From contig NC_068347.1 of assembly GCF_014633365.1 (NCBI RefSeq), forward strand, positions 15,584,433 through 15,648,432: DNA of 64,000 nt. Direction: 5' to 3'. Under the pieces are notes generated by a model that saw only the letters and a program-made list of their open reading frames with translations, did not search any database and was not told the origin of the DNA. The stretch comes from Diospyros lotus. Taxonomy: Eukaryota > Streptophyta > Magnoliopsida > Ericales > Ebenaceae. The number at the start of each line of letters is the position of its first letter. The stretch's first letter is position 1. The position numbers were made by a program, and so were the translations under genes. This document shows positions 56,290 to 64,000 of the stretch, one piece after another.

Positions 56290-57296
56290 GAAATGAACAA
56301 AGATATATCAAGCCTTTATCCCACTATGTGAGGTCGGCTACATGAATTCTAGCTTTCCTTTCATTTCTATTTGTTACCTTATTTTTTGTAAGGCTTGTAT
56401 TTAATACCAAACCTAAGTGTGTCCCATAGTGAGTTTTTGATCTTCCTCTTTTGCTAAGTACTTGTTGCATTCCATTAAATCTCTCCACAAGAGCCTCTAA
56501 TTGGTATTCTTCTCACATGACCAACCAGACCGTGTTAATTTGACTCATGCATCTTAACTTCAATATGAGTTACTTAAGTCTTATTATGAATAACCTCATT
56601 TTTAATTTTATCTTTTCTTGTATGCTTTAACACTCAACTTAGAATCCTCATCTCTATTACACTCAAATTTTGCAAGCAATGGGGCCTTACATTCCAACAC
56701 TTTGTCCCATATTACAAAGCTAGTCTTATAGCTATTTTGTAAAATTTTTATTTTAGCTTTAATGGAATATTCCTATAAAACATAATGTTAGATGCACTTT
56801 TTTATTTTAACCATTATGACTCAACTCTATGGGTAACATCCTAATTAATCTTCTTGTCTTTTTGGATGATTCATCTAAGATATCTAAGTTGATCTTTTCT
56901 TGATATGATTTGATCTCCCAATTTTACCATTACATCATCTACATTAGTATTTTTACTAAACTTACATTTCAAATATTCAGTAGATTCTGAAGTCTTCCTT
57001 CATGCCTTGAGTTTTGTATTCACATATTCTTTTGTGTCATCTGCCAACACTATATCATCTACAAGTAGCATACACCACAATTCCTTTGCTTGAACATGTT
57101 TAATGAGTCCATCCATTAGTAGGGTAGATAAGGACTTAATGTAGATCCTTGATGTAATCCCATTGTAATTAGAAAAGCCTTAGTATCTCCATATGATTTG
57201 AATTTCTCTGCTTTATGATGCATGTCTTTAATAACTTGTATATAAACTTTTCAAGCTCTTTCTTCTCTAAAACACGACATAAGACTTTTCTAAGAA
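56290..57296 (-). mobile_element. RTE-type LINE, 3' part (antisense)
   Basis: On the minus strand, with frameshifts, the RT palm blocks are readable: FLITMGLHQGSTLSPYL (about 57120-57185) and MLLVDDIVLADDT (about 57030-57070), where the catalytic FADD has become VDD. The 3' tail reaches about 56290 and includes the WDKGxxCS-like terminal region (complement near 56310). It continues across the LTR insertion at 63017. The TSD of the LINE was not found. Confidence 0.8.
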
Positions 57297-57301
57297 CTTT
57301 A

Positions 57302-57503
57302 TGATGTAAGAGCAGTTCTTTCTGTTATTAATGTTTTTATTTTATTTTTATTTGTTTAATTCTACTTAGTATTAAAGTTATTAGGTTTTAAATATTTTTT
57401 TATTTATAAGCATTAAGAAGTAGTCATGTGACTAGCATGCGACTATTAAAATAGATAGAGTCTTAAGATTAGATGGATTCCTTTGTGATCAAGGACTGCA
57501 TCA
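57302..57503 (+). repeat. 5' LTR of the gypsy element, internally deleted
   Basis: Aligns with the first about 185 bp and last about 10 bp of the right LTR (GATCAAGGA joined to CTGCATCA). The promoter part present in the right LTR (AGTATAAATGG near 62868) is missing. Confidence 0.8.
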
Positions 57504-57767
57504 AATTGTTGTCAAAGTGAAATGATCATGTAGTTGGGTTAGGTTTTTTAGTTTTGAGCCATTGTTGGATGTGCTAGACGTGGAAGAGGCAATGAAGCCC
57601 ATGAAACAGAATTTGTTGCGATGTGGAATATGATTGAATTTTTGTTGGAAGCTGTGCATGCTATGTAGCGACAAGAACGTGTGGCATCCCCTATGGAGAT
57701 TCCTGAAGGTGACTACAACCCTTTTGACTTGCAAGAAGGTGGTCTTGAGGCAGAACTTGATGATGGA

Positions 57768-60700
57768 TGTCAGAATGCAAGGGCTTACTAGGGAAAAAAT
57801 AGTAATTTGCCTATTTTACATTTTACTTGTATATTCCTCTGGTTTTATTTTTTTGTTAGTTTGTTATTTTCTATAGAGTAACTATATAAAGCTACATAAG
57901 TTTGTTGGTAAGATATGTTTTGGAATGACAATTGAATTCAACTTTCCCTTTTATCAATTCTCTCTCAAGTTTCCTCTGCTTTCTCCCTAATCTCTCATTT
58001 CCTCTGTTCTATATGCAACTTTCCCTCATTTTTGTCTATTATTTTCCCCATTTCTGTCTAATTCTCCCTTCAATCCTTCTGCTCTTGGTTCGAATTCCCT
58101 CAGATTCTTCCCAAACCCTAGGCTAAACCCTAGGTACATGACAATTTGGTATCAGAGCAGTCAATCATGGGCTATGATTTCGATTCGATTATCTGTGAAA
58201 TTAATCGAGCAGTGATTTGGCGGATTCAGTTTCATTGATTTCAACGAAGGAATTCTTGGCTATTTGACCTTGAGGCAGTTTATTATCCAACAGATTTTGC
58301 AGAATTTCGGGGAATGGAGGTTTATGTGATAATCAACGTTACGTAGGTTGGGACAATAAATCCTAGCTGCAATTGAAGGTAATTAAAAGCAATGGAGCCG
58401 GTCCACTATCAGCTGATTGATTTCTGACGTTATTAATCTCTGATGTGGAGCCTTTCTCAACTCAAAATTGTAGGTGAAGTAGAGCAAGCAATTTTGACAA
58501 TCAGCGATTCTGACTGTTGCCTAGTTGTCGATTACTTAGCAATTGTTGCAGCAAGTGACAAAAACGATGATGGAGAGGCAAATCCATATTGGATTTGTAG
58601 AATCGGTTGTGGATAAAAAGCTAGACAGTGCTTTCGGTCTGATGCAAGGGGAGATCAGTCACATGCTTGAAATTTGGGATGAATTCAAAAATTGGATGAT
58701 GGACCAATACATGATAATATTTGCTAGATAGAATCAGGTTAGACTACTTGCTTGTTTGCTTTCCAGAGAATATTCAGATTTGATTATTATAGGGAAGCGA
58801 CCAGATCCTATGATTAATCCTTACTCTCCTTGAAGAATTGGACCAGATCCTATTTCAATTGGGAATCCTTACCTTACTCGTCCACGAAATCAGAACTCCA
58901 TTAACAAATCTTAAGAGTCCAACGCAAGGAGACAAAATTGTTTTTTCAGAAATGGATTTTGGAATGTCTAAGGAAGAAAACAATAATAAGAGGGGCGTGG
59001 TTAAGGAAGCATTACAACCTCAGGAGTTCCTTAAAATGCAGCAGTCTAAGGAAAAGTCAAGGTTATGGGAAAATGATTCATTGCTTACCTCCAATTTTGA
59101 GCAGATGAAGTATTTTGATTTAGGCAGTATTGACAAGAAGGATGACTGCAATATCAGATATGATATTGTTGGTGAAATGCATTCTTCAAAGGGAAACTAT
59201 AACGATTAGGTTGTTAGGATAGTAGATCCAAAGGAACCATCTGATCCCTTTGAAAAAGAAGTTCATGAAGAGGAACATTCCGGCAAACAGAAAGAAAAAG
59301 ATGTTGCTGAATTATCTGCATGGAATTAGGAAGTTTCGACTAAAAAATTAGTCAATATTAAGGAAGTTAGTGTTGGAGTCCTTCCGCAAGATTCTAATTT
59401 ACAGGGATATGAGGAACCAAGTGAAGTGAACCTGTCAATGGTAACTCAAGATTCCAAAGATGAAAGGAGATTGGATAAGGAGATTTGTGTAGACTACATT
59501 TTACAATGGTAGGAAGCTGATGATTCGGTTGATATGTAGGCTATAAATTAGATTGGAGATGGGAACTACTATGAAGATGGCTTTCATGCATATGATATTC
59601 TGGACAGGGATATTGTTTCATCAGATAATCTGGTTATAAATCATGTTGGGGATGGGGGTCATGATGGAGGCCATGTTTCAACCATTGAGGAGCCTGTGGA
59701 AATTTCTTATCCCTTACTATGCAATTAGTATGTCCAGACAGGAAGGGCAGTTGCAGGAACTGACACTGGAACACCATTGGAGGAGAAAATTGTTGAAGAT
59801 AAATCTTTGGTGTACAACAGTGAGCAAAAAATGACTTGGGAGGAAGAGTTTTCTGCTGTTTTATTTGTTCAAGTTTTAGTTGGTGAGTTGTAGGGTCAGA
59901 TCGGCTCTGGGCTAGCAAAGAAATTTGAGTCCCATACTATTATTGGAAATGCTATGATTGGAGATATATCCTCAACTGAGATATCTTCTAATGTTGTGAG
60001 GGTGTGTGGATTTGATAAGGAAGTATGGGGACAACATGCAATTGGAGGACAACTATAGAAAAGAAGACGCTACAAAAAAGAACTGAAGCAGGCTTTATGG
60101 TTGGAAACAAGGTCTTTTATGAGTTGGGCAATTCAATTTTTCAGGGAAGGTTATGGTACTTTGTGCCAGTAAAGCAAAACACTGCTCTGGAGATGTCAGA
60201 AAGTATGGCATTAACAAATAAATATCTATCAAGGTTTCAGTTAAGGGAAATAGCTAGAGGAGCCAAAAGTTCTGCTGTGGATAACAAAGCTCCTGCTGCT
60301 TTATTTATTCTTATTCCAGCTGACCAATTAGGATTTTTGTCTACTGTAATAAAGGATGGAGTGATGAATGGAATTGATGTTGCAACAACTCCTAGTTCTA
60401 CTACTCTCAAATAGTTTTTGTTTGGGTATCTGAAGCAAGTCTACATTACTCAATTGCTCAATTGCTCCATCTGTAGGTTATTGCAGATATTTTTGCAGTA
60501 GAGAATGGCAGTTGGTTTGTCTAGAATACATTAATTGTAGCTATGGATGCGTGCCTGCCATCCTTACTTGTATTAGATGGTGATGAACTATTATAGGAAG
60601 TCACGGGCACAGTTAGTCATTCCTCTGGACTCCAAACAGCCAACATCGAAGGATCAGTGATGGGGAAAATTGGTGTGAACAGCAATCGGCCGGTTTCAGC

Positions 60701-61274
60701 TGCTAACTACGACAACCAGAGAGTGGTTGCTTCTAGTTTTGTTTCAGCTAATGAGTCCAAGAGAGCTATTGACAATGTGTAGGCTTACACAAGTTTTTCA
60801 AGATTGCGCCATCCAAGTTGTGGAAGAGAAGGGAAAAGCATATTAGAAGATGTGGAGGGTTGGCATTTCTTGGGGACAAGAAATGTTTTAAGGCGAGTGA
60901 AAATGTTTGGACCCAAGGGTTTACTAGGGCTAAAATAGTAATTACCCTATTTTACATTTTACTTGTATTTTTCTCTGGTTGCATTTTTCTGTTAGTTTAT
61001 TTTTTTCTGTAGAGTAGTTATATAAAGCTACTGAAGTCTATTGTCAGGACATGTTTTGGAATGATAATTGAATTCATCTTTCCCTCTCATCAATTATCTC
61101 TCAAATTCCCTCCCGTTTCCCTACTTTCTCTTTAATCTCTCCCTTTCTCTGTTGTCTAGTATCTTCCTCATTTCTGTCTAATTCTCCCTCCAATCCTTCT
61201 GTTCTTGGTCTGAATTGCCTTAGATTCTTCCGATTTCCAATCCAAACCCTAGGCTAAACCCTAGGTACATGACA
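57768..61274 (+). mobile_element. 3.5 kb non-autonomous LTR element
   Basis: LTRs 57768-58143 (376 bp) and 60904-61274 (371 bp) begin TGTCA or TGTTT and end ATGACA; perfect TSD ATGGA at 57763-57767 and 61275-61279. The PBS TGGTATCAGAGC starts at 58147, three bases after the LTR, for initiator Met tRNA. The interior has no recognisable protease, RT or integrase but does have a long acidic reading frame with only TAG interruptions. Two antisense solo LTRs of the same family lie at 33456 and 54817. LTR divergence is visible, so the copy is old. Confidence 0.87.
58144..60903 (+). pseudogene. unidentified long reading frame of the 3.5 kb element
   Basis: The first frame (58543-58731) reads LQQVTKTMMERQIHIGFV and ends in TAG. 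After a frame change near 58905, a second frame is readable to 60058: about 407 codons (counting from 58838) with eight stops, all TAG. Composition is acidic and Lys-rich (FEKEVHEEEHSGKQKEKDVAEL; LQGYEEPSEVNLSMVTQD). A third frame (60025-60414) follows. I recognise no domain. It could be a very divergent gag or captured host sequence. Confidence 0.55.
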
Positions 61275-61339
61275 ATGGAGAAGATGAAAACCTCTTTCAT
61301 GATGTTGGAACCTCAGAGTTTCTGGCACTAGGTGGATTG

Positions 61340-61733
61340 GAAAGAGTAGTCAGTATGTGAATTTGATTTGTTGGATGGAGTCAAGGTAGAAGCTGCTGAT
61401 TTTTATGGGAAGATGCATGTTGTGGACTATTTGGATTGGAAAAGACTAGAAGCAGAAGTTGAGCTTGAAGAAGACATTGGAGAACCTCTTTATGATTATT
61501 ATGATGAAGATGAGGAGGAAGAAATTGACTTATTACCTGTCCAAGGCAATAGTTGTGTTTTACAGCAAGTTTTATCTACTCCTAAGGTAGTGGAACAAGA
61601 AGATTGGAGAAGACTAGAAGCTGAAACTGAGCATGAAGAAGATATTGGAGAACCTGTTCATGGTGAAAATGTTGAAGATGAGGAGGAAATTGACTTATTA
61701 CCCGCACCAGGGCAAAAAACACCCCCAAGCATA
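61340..61733 (+). pseudogene. gypsy gag core and gag-protease junction remnant
   Basis: The open frame includes VEAADFYGKMHVVDYLDW, resembling the gypsy gag core start (DFxGKMHPDDFIDW). An EEEEIDLLPVQGNSCVLQQVL..EDWRR segment follows, like the linker before gypsy protease. A LEAE..EEDIGEP block occurs twice (about 61449-61490 and 61615-61655), an internal duplication. The rest of gag is deleted between the two parts. Confidence 0.65.
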
Positions 61734-61829
61734 TAAAGTCTCATGGATCTGCAAGTACAATGAGATACCAGTCACTTCGTGATGTTTGGTTCAATTTAAC
61801 ATGAGTGAAGTGAAGTCTACAAGGATGAC

Positions 61830-62330
61830 ATGTGGTGTGATATCTTACAAATAGATGCTTGGGTTTACAACCAATCTCAAAATTCCCCCCATACTATTGA
61901 AGCATACTTAATTCAGATTCTGAAAATTGGGTTCTTTAATGTTGATTTTCATCGTAGAAATTTTGCTATTGATGTAGATGAATCAGTCATCGACTATGAC
62001 TTTGGTATGATGGAAGAGATTAAATCTCTCATCATGTGGGAGGGAATGTTGGATCTGTTTTATGCAGTTTATGAGAAAGACACCAAAAGGGTTATATGCA
62101 GTGTCATCCATTAGGAGATTTGTGCTATTTTTCTTGGATAATTTGATGAACCAAAGATCAGATCAACAACAAAATTTGGCTGCAATCTCTGAGGATTTCT
62201 TTACCATAGCACTAGATCAGTCATTCTGGTTTTCATTCACTTTTATCCTTGGGCTAAGGGCTTTTTTGACACTTGAAGGTATAGGTTATATCCTAGATCC
62301 AGGTTTCTGCTTTTAAAGGATTGTTGCACC
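61830..62330 (+). pseudogene. captured fragment of an ABC1K (UbiB-like) atypical kinase gene
   Basis: 61905-62090 encodes EAYLIQILKIGFFNVDFHRRNFAIDVDES, then DYDFGMMEEIKS and LLDLFYAVYEKDTK-like sequence. This is the ABC1K catalytic-loop-to-DFG region (family pattern GFF..DPHPGN...YDFGMM). After a deletion and frameshift near 62095 it continues SSIRR, FFLDNLMNQRSDQQQNLAAI, RAFLTLEGIGYILDPGF and, past a stop, IVAPCAQ (to about 62340). The HPGN motif is changed to HRRN. It is intronless, and therefore probably copied from spliced RNA. Inactive. Confidence 0.85.
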
Positions 62331-62496
62331 TTGTGCACAATGGTGGATTTAAAACAGCAGCAATGCTCTGCTTTTAAGGAAACAACCAATGGTGCTAGAA
62401 CACACACCATATCCATGCCATTCAAAATACAACGGATTGAGGAGTTTGTGAAGGAACTTGAGTTTGGGAGACCTGAAACTACAAGTTCAAGTTCTT

Positions 62497-62632
62497 GATA
62501 TGAAAAGAGGCAATCTTTTCTTGTCAAGTGGTTGGGCAAACCTCAAATAGAAAGCCCTTGGATATCTGAAGAAGAGTTGCAGAAAATTGATCTTAGCATT
62601 TATGATCCGCACCTCCAAATTTTCTTGTTGTA
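62497..62632 (+). pseudogene. chromodomain of the gypsy element
   Basis: Encodes EKRQSFLVKWLGKPQIESPW followed by ISEEELQKI, matching the core of chromovirus integrase chromodomains (FLVKWKGKP...WEPEEDL). It lies just upstream of the purine tract and right LTR, the normal position. The rest of integrase is missing. Confidence 0.75.
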
Positions 62633-62659
62633 ACTGAGTTTGTTTTCAACTGGGGAGAT

Positions 62660-63011
62660 TGATGCAAGAGCATTTAGTGTTTTTATTTTATTTTTATTTG
62701 TTTAATTCTACTTAGTATTTAAGTTATTAGGTTTTAAATATTTTTTTATTTATGAGTTTAAATAAGTAGTCAAGTGACTAGCATGTGGCTACTAAAATAG
62801 ATAGATTCCAAAGATTAGATGGATTTTGTTATGATCAAGGATTAGGATTTGTTATAGTTAGAGCCTAGTATAAATGGTCTTTTAAGAGATTTCGTAGGCA
62901 GCTGTTTCTTATTCTATTTCAGTTTTGAGGTCTTATTAGACCTCCAGAATTGATCTTACTTTGCCAATTTTTGCACTTGTTTTTGCTGATTCTTCCTCTC
63001 ATACTGCATCA
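62660..63011 (+). repeat. 3' LTR of the gypsy element
   Basis: A 352 bp LTR, TGATGCAAGAGC...CTGCATCA, preceded by purine-rich TGGGGAGA. It contains a TATA-like AGTATAAATGG near 62868, directed out of the element in the host-gene direction. Confidence 0.85.
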
Positions 63012-63016
63012 CTTTA

Positions 63017-64000
63017 TCCCAAACTTGTCACTTTATCCCAAGCTTTTTCTAGATCTAAAAAAACCTTTGTTTATCTTCATACCTTTCCATTAGGTGTCTC
63101 AACAAATATATAGCTTCCACTGTTTTGACATTCTAGGCATGAAACCAATTTGGTTTTCTAGGTACTTTGGTTTCTCATCTTAATCTTTGCTTGCTCACTC
63201 TCTTCCAAAGTTTTATAGTGTACCTCTGAAGTTGATTACTTTATAGTGTCCACAATTTTGATTATCCCCTCTGTTCTTCTAAATAGGCATTGACGTCCTC
63301 TTCTTCCACTCATTTGACATCCTTTTTGATTTAAGGTTCACGTTAAATAATTTCGTTAACCAAAAAATGTCTGCTCCCATGTATTGTATACTTCTGTTGG
63401 TATATAATCTACTACTTTACTATTCTTCATCATCTTTAATGTTAGCTTTATTTCATTTGGATATGCGTCTATAAACATGTAATTTCAATCTTCTTGAGAG
63501 TTACTAAGATGTTGTGACATAGCTCTTTTTTGTCTACCTTCACTGAATAACATAGAGAAATATTCCTTCCATCTATCCTCGATCACCCCTTTGTTTACTC
63601 ATACTTTTGATTTTCATCTTCATGCATTTCATTTGGCTTAAATCTCTTATTTTTCCTTCTCTTTCTTTAGTTATGATATATACATGCATATATTAATATA
63701 TATATATATATCTTTCTCCATCTTTTATATGAAGTTGTTTGCATAGTTTTCATAAGCTTTTGACTTAACTAGGCCTTTTTTTCTTCTTTTTTTGCCAAAC
63801 TACACCTCTTTAGATTTTCTTCATTATGTCATTTACATAAATTCTTGTAGGAAGCTCTCTAAGTTTTGATTTTCTCTTGTACTTTTTATCCTACCACCAA
63901 GATTCTTTTTGATTTGGGACTTTTCTCTTTGTCTTTGTGAGAACCATTTGTTGTTTTAAGTTCAAATAATAGTAGCCATTTCATTTTACATTTGGTTAGT
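63017..64000 (-). mobile_element. RTE-type LINE, 5' continuation (antisense), runs off window
   Basis: The minus strand, with frameshifts, has KLWERVIE-like sequence, then an NQIGFMPGMSK block and AIYLLRHLMERYEDKQRFF (about 63040-63160). MSNEWKKRT..KNRGDNQNC lies upstream (about 63260-63330), the order of RTE-clade RT. It joins 57296 across the gypsy insertion. The TSD CTTTA of that insertion is at 63012-63016. Confidence 0.8.

Larger units (their letters stand above)
57302..63011 (+). mobile_element. degenerate chromodomain Ty3/gypsy element with captured kinase fragment
   Basis: LTRs start TGATG and end CATCA: the left is 57302-57503 (202 bp, internal deletion of about 150 bp), the right 62660-63011 (352 bp). 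Perfect TSD CTTTA at 57297-57301 and 63012-63016. The interior on the + strand, in order, has a gag N-terminal remnant (57540-57767), a nested LTR element (57768-61274), gag core and gag-protease junction remnants (61340-61733), an ABC1K kinase fragment (61830-62330) and a chromodomain (62497-62632). RT, RNase H and most of integrase are absent. It inserted into the RTE LINE. Confidence 0.85.
54368..64000 (+). other. intron 3 of the AAA/PHD gene, at least 9.6 kb, open at the window end
   Basis: Starts GTATGT at 54368. I searched for the continuation of the protein after VTRIL and found none before 64000, so the intron probably exceeds 9.6 kb. It holds a solo LTR (54817-55103), a GA-rich repeat (55296-55640), the LINE remnant and the nested LTR elements (56290-64000). 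The segments 54409-54811 and 55641-56289 show nothing recognisable. Confidence 0.7.

Overview
The window is nuclear DNA from a flowering plant. It contains a plant-type nuclear gene with GT-AG introns, and almost everything else is plant LTR retrotransposons (Ty1/copia and Ty3/gypsy), a Cassandra TRIM, hAT and Mutator MITEs and an RTE-type LINE. Long, transposon-filled introns suggest a large, repeat-rich genome; I cannot name the species. Apart from the host gene I see no other intact gene, and no tRNA gene or CRISPR array.

Region 1-28.7 kb is one nested transposon block. Its oldest recognisable layer is an antisense copia element. Its left LTR is at 1304-2787, RT/RNase H at 2.8-5.2 kb, integrase at 12.5-13.4 kb, gag at 13.4-14.4 kb, PBS at 17.16 kb, and its right LTR is broken up between 17172 and 28721. 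Into it went a Cassandra TRIM with 5S-rRNA-like LTRs (3268-3912), a non-autonomous Tat-like gypsy element with tandem arrays in LTRs and interior (5220-12474), a hAT MITE (14976-15853), a 2.5 kb solo LTR (20437-22902), and a Tat-type solo LTR (23542-27039) that itself hosts another LTR (23746-26012).

Region 28.7-54.4 kb holds the one convincing host gene, on the + strand: a PHD-finger (ePHD) plus AAA+ ATPase protein of the plant family typified by Arabidopsis At3g15120. Exon 1 is 29505-30848, exon 2 52307-52447 and exon 3 52606-54367; the 3' exons are not in the window. Intron 1 is about 21.5 kb and cuts through the ePHD coding region. It holds a Mutator MITE split by a gypsy remnant (31828-35114), an antisense copia (35457-41938) containing a hAT MITE and a solo LTR, and a sense copia (42294-51090) split by a complete antisense copia (43121-48222).

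Region 54.4-64 kb is intron 3, running off the window. It has a solo LTR (54817-55103) and a three-layer nest: an antisense RTE LINE, interrupted by a chromodomain gypsy element (57302-63011, TSD CTTTA), itself interrupted by a 3.5 kb LTR element (57768-61274, TSD ATGGA). The gypsy element carries a piece of a host ABC1K (UbiB-like) kinase gene between its gag remnant and its chromodomain. The 3.5 kb element has a long reading frame interrupted only by TAG codons.

Element ends and target-site duplications (TSDs) were read by eye from matched flanks. Family names rest on recognisable protein motifs and end structures, without database searches.
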